A stretch of 8,434 bases of DNA from assembly GCA_007119455.1 (NCBI GenBank), contig SKPR01000117.1, positions 1 through 8,434 on the forward strand, in the 5' to 3' direction. The notes under the pieces are model-generated. The model made no database searches. It saw only the letters and a list, made by a program, of their open reading frames with translations, and had not been told where the DNA came from. Both the position numbers and the translations under genes were made by a program. Of the stretch, positions 1 to 6,846 are shown piece after piece. Within the stretch, counting starts at the first letter, position 1, and each line of letters begins with the position of its first letter. Source of the DNA: Candidatus Brevefilum sp. (lineage in GTDB: Bacteria; Chloroflexota; Anaerolineae; Anaerolineales; Anaerolineaceae).

Positions 1-1772
1 AGGATCAGGTCAGCGTTGCGGATGGTCGATAGCCGATGGGCGATGATAAAGCTAGTGCGTCCCTGCATCAGGCGGTCCATCGCCTTCTGAATGAGCACTT
101 CGGTGCGTGTATCCACAGAGCTGGTGGCTTCATCCAGGATCAACATGGGTGGGTCTGCCAGGACGGCGCGGGCAATGGTCAGTAATTGTTTCTGCCCCGA
201 TGAGATATTGGATGCCTCCTCATTCAAGATCATATCATAGCCACCTGGAAGGGTTCGGATGAAGTGGTCTACATGAGCAGTTTTAGCTGCCTGGATGATC
301 TCTTCTTCGCTGGCTTCTTCCCTTCCATAGCGAATATTGTCCGCCAGGGTGCCGTTATAGAGCCAGGTGTCCTGCAGAACCATGGCAAAATGTCTGCGTA
401 GATCATGGCGAGCAAAATTCCGGATGTCTTGCCCGTCGATTAGAATGGTGCCTTCGTTGACGTCGTAAAATCGCATCAATAATTTCACCAGCGTGGTCTT
501 TCCGGCGCCGGTGGGGCCAACGATGGCAATCTTCTGCCCCGGAGCAGCTTTGAAAGAGAAATTCTTGATAACGATCGTCTCAGGATCGTACCCAAAGCGG
601 ACATTGCGAAATTCGACCAGTCCCAATGCCTGATCCAGACTGACAGGGTCAGACACATCCGGGATTTCCTCCGGTTCATTGAGGAACTCAAAGACGCGTT
701 CAGCCGCTGCTGCGGTTTGCTGGAGCACATTCGAGATGTTTGCAATCTGCAGGAGGGGCTGATGGAAGGAGCGTACATACTGGATGAACGCCTGGATGTC
801 TCCGACTGCGAGCGCTCCCTGGATGGCCAGGTATCCACCCAGGATACTTATCGCCACGTAGCCGAAATTGCTGATCAGGCGCATAATGGGCATCATTAAA
901 TGTGAGAGAAATTGGGAAATCCAGGCAGAACTGAAAAGAGTCGAGTTGAGTTTGTTAAAGGTTTCGATTGATTGATCCTCATAATTAAATGCTTTTACAA
1001 TGGTATGACCGCCAAACATCTCCTCAATATGGCCATTAACATGCCCCAGATATTCCTGTTGTTGCTTGAAGTATTTTTGCGAAACGCCCACAATCAGTTT
1101 GATAACGATCATGGATAATGGAACGGTCAGAAATGCAATCAATGTCATCGGCAGACTGATCGTCAGCATCATGATCAGGATGCCGATCACGCTGGTAGTT
1201 GATGTGATGATCTGCGATAGACTCTGGTTGAGGGTTTGATTGACGGTGTCAACGTCGTTGGTGACCCGTGATAGCACTTCACCCTGGCTGACGCTGTCGA
1301 AGTATTGCATGGGCAGCCGGTTGATCTTGGTTGAGATATCCTGTCTGAAGCGGTAGGTGATGTCCATTGAAACACCGGTCATGATGTATCCCTGGAGAAA
1401 ATTCAGAAATGAGGAGATCACATAAAGACTCAGAACCCGGGTCAGAATGACACCAACCGCTTGAAAATCAATCCCAGTACCTGTCCCCGATATTTGATCC
1501 ACTACGCCTTCGAAGAGGATGGTCGTGGCCTGACCCAGGATCCGGGGACCCAGGATGGCAAAGATTGTTGATGCTGCAGCAATAATTAAAACGATCAGGA
1601 TCAGCAGATTGTATTTGCCCAGGTACCCGATAAGTTGTTTGATGGTTCCTTTAAAATCACGGGCTTTTTCACCCTTGAGCATGGCCATTGGACCCCGTCG
1701 TTTGAATCCAGCCGAAGGTTTGCTCTCAGGTTTTCTTCCGTTATCTTTTTGATGATTATTATGATTACTCAT
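1..1772 (-). CDS. ABC exporter half-transporter, canonical-site subunit (LmrD/TM288-like), 3' end cut by window edge
   Basis: This is the second half of a heterodimeric ABC multidrug or lipid exporter in the cytoplasmic membrane. The frame stays open to the left edge, so 590 codons are visible and only the last few dozen residues are missing. A polar, positively charged N-terminus of about 50 residues precedes a six-helix membrane domain, and the first helix starts near residue 54. The ATPase domain has Walker A GPTGAGKTT (419-427), a Q-loop in VLQDTWLYNGT, a non-consensus signature ISSGQ (523-527), Walker B LILDE with catalytic Glu548, D-loop SSVD and switch His579 in AHRLST. Its own ATP site is therefore intact, while its signature is weakened. 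The start at 1772 is set by AAGGAGG 7 nt upstream and by a 4-bp ATGA overlap with the partner gene. The family is certain; the substrate cannot be read from sequence. Confidence 0.95.
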   Translation of the reverse strand, partial: MSNHNNHQKDNGRKPESKPSAGFKRRGPMAMLKGEKARDFKGTIKQLIGYLGKYNLLILIVLIIAAASTIFAILGPRILGQATTILFEGVVDQISGTGTGIDFQAVGVILTRVLSLYVISSFLNFLQGYIMTGVSMDITYRFRQDISTKINRLPMQYFDSVSQGEVLSRVTNDVDTVNQTLNQSLSQIITSTTSVIGILIMMLTISLPMTLIAFLTVPLSMIVIKLIVGVSQKYFKQQQEYLGHVNGHIEEMFGGHTIVKAFNYEDQSIETFNKLNSTLFSSAWISQFLSHLMMPIMRLISNFGYVAISILGGYLAIQGALAVGDIQAFIQYVRSFHQPLLQIANISNVLQQTAAAAERVFEFLNEPEEIPDVSDPVSLDQALGLVEFRNVRFGYDPETIVIKNFSFKAAPGQKIAIVGPTGAGKTTLVKLLMRFYDVNEGTILIDGQDIRNFARHDLRRHFAMVLQDTWLYNGTLADNIRYGREEASEEEIIQAAKTAHVDHFIRTLPGGYDMILNEEASNISSGQKQLLTIARAVLADPPMLILDEATSSVDTRTEVLIQKAMDRLMQGRTSFIIAHRLSTIRNADLI

Positions 1773-4009
1773 GCCAGTTCCTCCTTGCTGAGCTGTGATG
1801 TGGCAATTTCCTGGTAGGTCTGGCAGGTTTCCATCAGTGTATGATGGGTACCCTTGCCCACGACCTCTCCGTTATCAAGGACGATGATCTGGTCAGCTGA
1901 TTTGACAGTGGCAACCCGTTGGGTTACCAGAAGGACGGTGCTTTCTCCAGTTTTTTCCTTAAGCGCTTTGCGTAAAGCCGCATCTGTTTTAAAGTCCAAT
2001 GCAGAGAAACTATCATCAAAGATAAAGATCGGGGGACGTTTAACCAGTGCTCTGGCGATGCTCAGCCGCTGTTTTTGGCCACCGGATACATTTGTTCCAC
2101 CCTGAGAGATTGTGGATTGCAAGCCTTCCGGGTTTTCAAACACAAAATCAGTTGCCTGTGCAACCTCAAGAGATTCTTGTAATGTTTCTTCAGTGGCCTG
2201 TTGATCTGCGAACCGCAAGTTAGATTCTACGGTTCCGGTGAAAAGCACACCAGTCTGTGGTGTGTAGCCAATAATTTCTCGCAGGTCATGTTGCCTGACA
2301 TCCCGCACATCAATGCCATCCACAAGAACATTGCCCTGGCTGACATCGTAAAAGCGCGGGATCAGGTTGACCATTGTCGATTTTCCGCAACCGGTTGATC
2401 CGATAATGGCGGTCACTTCGCCTGGCAGCGCGGTAAATGATACATCCTTTAGAACATAATTCTCAGCATCAGGATAACGGAAAAAGACATCTTTAAATTC
2501 GATCTTTCCTCTGTTGGGTTGCGGAAGAGGTTTGGGTTGAGGCGGATCTTTGATGATGTTTTTCGTTGTCAGAACTTCGGCGATACGATCACCGGAGACA
2601 AAGGCCCGTGGCAGGAAGATGAACAACATGGACAGCATCAAAAAGGCGAACATGATCTGCATGCTGTATTGGAGAAAGGCAATCATATCGCCGACCTGTA
2701 ACGTTGACGCTGCAATCTGACCAGCGCCTACCCAAATAATGAGAACCGATAGACCATTCATAATCAGCATCATGATGGGCATTACGGCAGCCATTATACG
2801 ATTGAGGAACAGCCCCACATCCACCAATTCGCGGTTGGCCTGGTCAAAACGATCCTCTTCAAAATCCTGCTTATTAAAGGCCCGGATAACCATCATGCCG
2901 CTCAAATTTTCCCGGGTCACCAGGTTGAGACGGTCAATCAATTGTTGAATCAGCTTAAATTTCGGCGTGACAATAAAGAAAACGACCACAATCAAGAGCA
3001 GTAAAAGGCCAACGGCCAGGGCGATAATCCACCACATGTTGGGGCTTTTATCCACAGCTCGAATGATGCCACCGATACCGAGAATCGGGGCAAAGAATGC
3101 CAGGCGGATGATCATAAATAACATCTGTTGGATCTGGGTTACATCATTCGTAGCCCGGGTGATTAATGAGGCAGTTGAAAATTGGTTATATTCCTGACTC
3201 GAAAATGATTCAACTTTTGAAAATACATCCTTCCGGACATCTCTGGCGACAGCGGCAGATGTCCGAGCTGCCAATAAACTCACGCTGACTGATGTAACGC
3301 CTGCCAGCACGGATAACAACAACATGATGCCACCCGTTTGGATGATGTAGCTTGTCTGGATTTGACCCAAATCTATCCCAAGTGCCTGGTATTCGGTCCG
3401 GATGGCCTCTGCTGCGACCTGGTCAATCAGGGTTTGGGGAAATTCTACAATCTGTTGGTTGACTCGCTCACGTATTTGAGTGAGCTGGGCTTGAGGCGCC
3501 ATTTCCAGCATCGTGAGAAAATCCATGCCTGGTGGAATCTGAGCCGGGTCAATGGGTAATTCGCCCATGATCTCTATTGCCTGTTCCGGATTTTCGCTCA
3601 TCATTATCAGGCCGTGCAGAATCACCAATCCTCTGGCCATGATGGGTTCAATGATTTCGAGTTGATCATCTGGCAAATCCCGCAGGATGTATACACGCTC
3701 TTCAGCCAATCCTGGAACTTCATCGACCAGATCAGTGATGTCATCAGTTTCTGGGTCAATCAGTTGGTAAGCATCAAAGATGAGGTTCTGTTCGTCAGGT
3801 TCTAGAAACAGTGCTAACCTTTCAAGCTGTGATTGGCGGATAGCCCGAGGCACGGCTGTTTCAATACCGCTTTGCTGAATGCCGATATTGACAATTCTCG
3901 AGAGATAATCCGGCAGGGCCAGGTCAGCATTGGCCATAATGAAGAGTAACAGAATGGCTGCGATCACGGATAAGAGGTAAGGTTTTATATATTTTGAAAG
4001 TTTAAGCAT
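1769..4009 (-). CDS. ABC exporter half-transporter, degenerate-site subunit (LmrC/TM287-like) with large extracellular insert
   Basis: This is the partner half-transporter. The frame can be extended to a TTG at 4096 (775 aa), but I prefer the ATG at 4009 (746 aa). It begins MLKLSKYIKPYLL, which resembles typical starts of this family, and the extra 29 codons are polar and include a heptamer repeat. Neither start has a good ribosome site. In 775-aa numbering, TM1 is about 37-60. An acidic segment of about 190 residues follows (62-250), far longer than the usual first loop, and then five more helices. The ATPase domain has Walker A GSTGCGKST (566-574), signature VSGGQ (670-674), Walker B IFIFD with Asp694, then Asp695 where a catalytic Glu is expected, and Gln726 in VTQR where the switch His is expected. 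These changes mark the degenerate nucleotide site of TM287/LmrC-type subunits. Asymmetric ATP hydrolysis with the downstream partner is inferred from that family. Confidence 0.93.
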   Translation of the reverse strand: MLKLSKYIKPYLLSVIAAILLLFIMANADLALPDYLSRIVNIGIQQSGIETAVPRAIRQSQLERLALFLEPDEQNLIFDAYQLIDPETDDITDLVDEVPGLAEERVYILRDLPDDQLEIIEPIMARGLVILHGLIMMSENPEQAIEIMGELPIDPAQIPPGMDFLTMLEMAPQAQLTQIRERVNQQIVEFPQTLIDQVAAEAIRTEYQALGIDLGQIQTSYIIQTGGIMLLLSVLAGVTSVSVSLLAARTSAAVARDVRKDVFSKVESFSSQEYNQFSTASLITRATNDVTQIQQMLFMIIRLAFFAPILGIGGIIRAVDKSPNMWWIIALAVGLLLLLIVVVFFIVTPKFKLIQQLIDRLNLVTRENLSGMMVIRAFNKQDFEEDRFDQANRELVDVGLFLNRIMAAVMPIMMLIMNGLSVLIIWVGAGQIAASTLQVGDMIAFLQYSMQIMFAFLMLSMLFIFLPRAFVSGDRIAEVLTTKNIIKDPPQPKPLPQPNRGKIEFKDVFFRYPDAENYVLKDVSFTALPGEVTAIIGSTGCGKSTMVNLIPRFYDVSQGNVLVDGIDVRDVRQHDLREIIGYTPQTGVLFTGTVESNLRFADQQATEETLQESLEVAQATDFVFENPEGLQSTISQGGTNVSGGQKQRLSIARALVKRPPIFIFDDSFSALDFKTDAALRKALKEKTGESTVLLVTQRVATVKSADQIIVLDNGEVVGKGTHHTLMETCQTYQEIATSQLSKEELA
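1780..1786 (-). promoter_or_regulatory. Strong ribosome-binding site for the second ABC gene
   Basis: The minus strand reads AAGGAGG, 7 nt before the ATG at 1772. It lies inside the last codons of the upstream ABC gene. Together with the ATGA stop-start overlap it fixes the start and indicates translational coupling, as expected for two subunits needed in equal amounts. Confidence 0.85.
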
Positions 4010-4043
4010 AATTTGGAGTTCCAGTTTATTTTTTTGTTTGATG

Positions 4044-4064
4044 CCGGTTTCCGTTTTCCGGTTT
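4044..4064. repeat. Three tandem 7-bp units in the MarR-ABC leader
   Basis: The plus strand reads CCGGTTT, CCGTTTT, CCGGTTT back to back, followed by the related TCCTC. The tract sits between the MarR stop and the preferred ABC start. If the TTG start at 4096 were used, it would encode part of a low-complexity polar tail, so it weighs mildly against that start. The array is too short to assign a function. Confidence 0.5.
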
Positions 4065-4110
4065 TCCTCAGGATTTCGGCCCAGCACAACAATCAATTAT
4101 GAGTGAAGGT

Positions 4111-4596
4111 TCAAGGGGTAGGGGATGCTTTCTTTTTGCATCTTGGTTCATCCAACCCTGCTTGAGAGCGAGTTAGGCTGGAGAGAATCTCCAATCCCGG
4201 GAGCAGTTGTTCTTTTTCTTCGGGGGTTAGAGCGGCTGCCAGATCGGTTAGCCAGGCGTGCCTGGCCTGCATGCTTTTTTCAACAGTCTCGGTGCCCTTC
4301 TCAGTCAGTTGGATGAGCTTCACCCGCCGGTCGGTTGGGTCTGTCGAGCGAATGATATGGCCTGATTCCACCAGTGACTCGAGTAACTGGCTGACTGCAG
4401 GCATGGAAATCCCCAGGTGGTTCACCAGCCTGTGGATGGGGCCTGATCCCTGGTGATAGAGATGATATAGGGCGCTGACCTGTGACAGGGACAAAGCACT
4501 TTCACGGTTTTGCCGGATAAAGCCATGGATGGACCGGTGCATGGATGTTTCCATCCAATCACGTAACACAGTTAGAAATTGATCTTTATCAGACAT
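4111..4596 (-). CDS. MarR-family winged-helix transcriptional regulator
   Basis: This 161-residue protein has the normal length of a MarR regulator. N- and C-terminal helices that would form the dimer interface flank a winged helix-turn-helix at about residues 34-105. The recognition helix is around SMPAVSQLLESLVESG, and the wing carries the family motif DPTDRRVKLIQLTEKG. The C-terminus ends in a basic, Lys- and Pro-rich tail. It is the first gene of the unit encoding the ABC heterodimer, an arrangement common for local repressors of efflux pumps that release DNA when a ligand binds. The ATG at 4596 is the only sensible start. Its ribosome site is weak (GTGAG about 8 nt upstream), so the repressor may be translated at a low level. 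A palindrome over its own transcription start suggests autoregulation. The ligand is unknown. Confidence 0.93.
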   Translation of the reverse strand: MSDKDQFLTVLRDWMETSMHRSIHGFIRQNRESALSLSQVSALYHLYHQGSGPIHRLVNHLGISMPAVSQLLESLVESGHIIRSTDPTDRRVKLIQLTEKGTETVEKSMQARHAWLTDLAAALTPEEKEQLLPGLEILSSLTRSQAGLDEPRCKKKASPTP

Positions 4597-4601
4597 AGTT
4601 T

Positions 4602-4626
4602 AGCTCACTTAATAGTTAAACGAGCT
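4602..4626. promoter_or_regulatory. Candidate MarR operator, 25-bp imperfect palindrome
   Basis: The plus-strand arms AGCTCACTTAAT and GTTAAACGAGCT surround a central A at 4614. Nine of 12 arm positions are complementary, with perfect AGCTC/GAGCT ends and TTAA/TTAA cores. The site covers the predicted transcription start of the regulator gene and ends 6 bp before its ATG. A bound dimer would therefore block initiation at the adjacent promoter. Both the AT-rich TTAA half-sites and the position fit MarR-type autorepression. That this MarR protein binds here is an inference. Confidence 0.65.
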
Positions 4627-4628
4627 TA

Positions 4629-4657
4629 AATATATGACCCATTTTTAGAATTGTCAA
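4629..4657 (-). promoter_or_regulatory. Housekeeping (sigma-70/SigA-type) promoter of the MarR-ABC operon
   Basis: On the minus strand there is a perfect -35 TTGACA (4652-4657), a 17-bp spacer and a -10 TATATT (4629-4634) with one mismatch to TATAAT. The predicted start is near 4622, giving a leader of roughly 26 nt. The near-consensus sequence predicts a strong promoter that would need repression by the overlapping palindrome. Confidence 0.82.
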
Positions 4658-4672
4658 GGGGGCAGTCTGGGT

Positions 4673-4692
4673 TTAAAGATGTAAATCTTTAA
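4673..4692. other. AT-rich hairpin between the two transcription units
   Basis: A perfect 8-bp inverted repeat, TTAAAGAT / ATCTTTAA with a GTAA loop, is flanked by two direct copies of GTCTGG (4665-4670 and 4697-4702). It lies 36 bp beyond the propeller gene's stop. It could help 3'-end formation of unit A, but it is AT-rich and has no T-run, so it is not a standard intrinsic terminator. Confidence 0.35.
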
Positions 4693-4727
4693 TAGGTCTG
4701 GAATTTAATATCGAATCCGGAGTTGTC

Positions 4728-6080
4728 TCAAGGGAGCCATTCTGGTCGGGCTCCAGTTTCCAGAAGAAGTACACTGGTGTTTGTGGTCCTATCCCAGAGA
4801 TAGAGTTGCGGATGCTGTCCGCCACCGCTGAGGGAGAAACGCTGGTACACCAACCGATTTCCCCAGGGATCCCATCGGTAAGCTGAGAAGGTCGCTGAAG
4901 GATCATCTGTGAGAGAATAGGCTTCGCGGCCATCCAGGCTGTTGAGCCAGATAGCCTTCGAAATGCCAGCACCAACCGGACGGAGGCTTACAGCCACCCA
5001 TTCACCATCAGGAGACCAGCGTGGTTGGCTGAAATCGATGTCAGGGATAAATTCTCCAAAAGCCTGGTAGACATCTTTTTCGATAAAATCAACAATATAT
5101 ACCCCAACGTTCGGTTCTAATGCTGCCTGAACCTGGTCAATGAAGATCATTGCCTGACCATCTGGTGACCAATCACCCACACCAGCCATCGTGGTGGGGA
5201 TGACAGATTCTTCGGATGTGTCCAGGTCAAGAATGCGAATGGCATGGAGGTTTAAATCATAAGTAGCCATCAGTCTGCCATCTGGCGAAAAAGAGGGCGT
5301 ATGGCCATACGCATCACCAAAATCATATAGTGCCGCAGTTTCAGTAGTTTCAACATGGATAGTCCAGACCCGGGGTAAGTCGTACCGGTTTTCTCGGGGT
5401 TCATACACCTCGCGGCTGTAAGCAATCCATTCTCCGTTGGGTGACCAGTCAGGTTGGCTACAGCGATCCTGTTCACAATCCAGCAAAATGCGTACATCCT
5501 GGCCATCGCGATCGATTACCCACAGATCGGAACCGCCCAGCTCATTTTGTTGGGAAAATACGATCTGGCTTCCGATGGGGTCCGGAGTGTAATCAATCAC
5601 CTGGCTATTGGTGTCTGTCAAAGGCTGGGTCTGACCCGTACCAAATTCGTATCGCCAGATATCACCGCCCAAATCATCCAGGACTAAAAACAGCAGGTCC
5701 GGCTCGCGTATCTGTACTGTAAAAGTAAATGGTTCTATCAGCTCCCGGTTATTTTCAGCACGTACACCTGAAGCAATGGAGACCTGATATTCAATGGCTG
5801 GATCAAGTGGTTCAATGGGGCTAAACCAGAGGGTGTTGTCCTCCCAGCTCAGATCTCCCGTGATCGGGGGCTCGATTGAAAAACCTGATAGCACTGACTC
5901 GCTATCCATGTCGTGGTCAAAAGTAATCCCTATGCTTTCGTTGATGCTGATGGGATTCCCTTCCGAAGGGTACACAGCCAATATTTGAACGCCTACTCGA
6001 TCGCCCAGCAGGAATATCCCTGCGATGAGCACAATCAAAGCAAGGATGATAATCAGGACGAGGCGGTCAAAGGGTTTCAT
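4728..6080 (-). CDS. Membrane-anchored Ig-like (Big_5/SbsA-type) plus TolB-like beta-propeller protein
   Basis: I chose the ATG at 6080 (450 aa), 7 nt after the upstream stop. A TTG at 6122 would add 14 residues and overlap that gene. Neither start has a clear ribosome site, so coupling is likely. MKPFDR precedes a hydrophobic helix of about 25 residues, giving a signal anchor with the rest outside the cytoplasm. Residues about 35-125 resemble a bacterial Ig-like Big_5 domain (ITFDHDMD, WEDNTLWFSP, LDPAIEYQVSI). Residues about 130-450 hold PD40-type repeats: TPDPIGSQIVFS (165), WSPNGEWIAYS (212), FSPDGRLMATY (264), WSPDGQAMIFI (304), WSPDGEWVAVS (355) and RWDPWGNRLVY (402). That is six blades, with a terminal PEWLP that could close the ring. 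Cys202 and Cys207 could form a disulfide. No catalytic motif is visible; a binding or scaffold role is likely. Position suggests it works with the permease pair, but no such partnership is known to me. Confidence 0.85.
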   Translation of the reverse strand: MKPFDRLVLIIILALIVLIAGIFLLGDRVGVQILAVYPSEGNPISINESIGITFDHDMDSESVLSGFSIEPPITGDLSWEDNTLWFSPIEPLDPAIEYQVSIASGVRAENNRELIEPFTFTVQIREPDLLFLVLDDLGGDIWRYEFGTGQTQPLTDTNSQVIDYTPDPIGSQIVFSQQNELGGSDLWVIDRDGQDVRILLDCEQDRCSQPDWSPNGEWIAYSREVYEPRENRYDLPRVWTIHVETTETAALYDFGDAYGHTPSFSPDGRLMATYDLNLHAIRILDLDTSEESVIPTTMAGVGDWSPDGQAMIFIDQVQAALEPNVGVYIVDFIEKDVYQAFGEFIPDIDFSQPRWSPDGEWVAVSLRPVGAGISKAIWLNSLDGREAYSLTDDPSATFSAYRWDPWGNRLVYQRFSLSGGGQHPQLYLWDRTTNTSVLLLETGARPEWLP

Positions 6081-6087
6081 TAGACAT

Positions 6088-6834
6088 TTACTGGTAGAGG
6101 TAAGGTTGTTCGGGCATTTCAATGGATTGGATAACCGTTGCCTGTATTAGCAAAGTCTCCTTAGTTTCCTGCGTGATCACCTGCATCTGCCCGGTGATTC
6201 GCACCCACCCATCAGTAGGGTTGGATTCTTGGTCGGGAGGTTGAACCGCGATGCCAACGGCTGTTGCATCTGCCACACAGCAGGAAATAACAAAGCGTGC
6301 AACCAGGAACTGGTCTTCGGGCAAATCTTCCCTGATCAGGACAAAGCCTTCCAGGCTGACTGGCTGATCATTCAATTCACGTTTATCCACGGCTGCATCA
6401 AAGGCCCACAACCATTCCATAATGGATCGGGTTCCGGGGTCTAAGGCCAGCACTTTTTCGGTCAAATAGGGATCCGAAGAAAAGGAAAGGGTGCGGTTTA
6501 CCTGGCGTGATCCAGCCGCTTCGGCACCGAGAGGAGCAATGGGGATCATGACACCCAGCACAAGGGGAATCAGCATCATTAATAACCGCCAATTGCTGCC
6601 AGGTGGAGCTTGCGTGACAGCCAGGAAGCTATCTTCATCTGAGCGGATCGGTGGGCGCTGATTGAAGAGGGTATAGGCGATTGCCAGCAGAACCAGAGCA
6701 GCCGGCAGGACGAGCCACACATAACGTTGATGAATATAAACGATCAGCTGGCCTGCCCAATACCGGTTCAACAGGAAAAAGCCTAAACCGGCCAAAATCA
6801 TGGCTTGAAAAGCACGGTAAGTTCGTAGTTTCAT
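6088..6834 (-). CDS. YcgQ-like membrane protein (DUF1980/TIGR03943 family), partner of the permease
   Basis: This 248-residue protein matches the YcgQ/TIGR03943 pattern. Two N-terminal membrane helices (about 9-28 and 36-57) and a third (about 84-104) precede an extracytoplasmic domain of about 140 residues. That domain holds the family-characteristic vicinal cysteines Cys185-Cys186 in FVISCCVADA, which could bind a soft metal or be redox active. The C-terminus PYLYQ is also typical. Members occur next to a DUF318 permease, as here, and such pairs are often discussed in connection with zinc or other metal homeostasis. The substrate has not been established to my knowledge. The start at 6834 is supported by GAGG at 8 nt spacing, overlapping the end of the permease gene, whose stop is 10 bp upstream. 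Confidence 0.88.
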   Translation of the reverse strand: MKLRTYRAFQAMILAGLGFFLLNRYWAGQLIVYIHQRYVWLVLPAALVLLAIAYTLFNQRPPIRSDEDSFLAVTQAPPGSNWRLLMMLIPLVLGVMIPIAPLGAEAAGSRQVNRTLSFSSDPYLTEKVLALDPGTRSIMEWLWAFDAAVDKRELNDQPVSLEGFVLIREDLPEDQFLVARFVISCCVADATAVGIAVQPPDQESNPTDGWVRITGQMQVITQETKETLLIQATVIQSIEMPEQPYLYQ

Positions 6835-6842
6835 AAGACTAA

Positions 6843-6846
6843 CCTC
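6843..6846 (-). promoter_or_regulatory. Ribosome-binding site of the YcgQ-like gene
   Basis: The minus strand reads GAGG, 8 nt before the ATG at 6834. It overlaps the TGA stop of the permease gene, so translation of the two genes is probably coupled. Confidence 0.65.

Noticed and set aside
485..838. A 117-codon minus-strand frame within the second ABC gene
   Set aside because: It is Ser/Arg-rich, in another frame of the same strand over a clear ATPase domain, and matches nothing. It is a shadow of the real gene.
4673..4692. Intrinsic terminator for unit A
   Set aside because: The hairpin is entirely AT-rich and no T-run follows on either strand, so only a weak structural role can be supported.
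4673..4975. A 100-codon minus-strand frame over the end of the propeller gene
   Set aside because: It overlaps blades whose PD40 motifs are unmistakable in the main frame; shadow reading.
5441..5722. Plus-strand frames of 77 and 93 codons opposite the propeller gene
   Set aside because: They are antisense to well-supported coding sequence, with no ribosome site and no recognisable motif.
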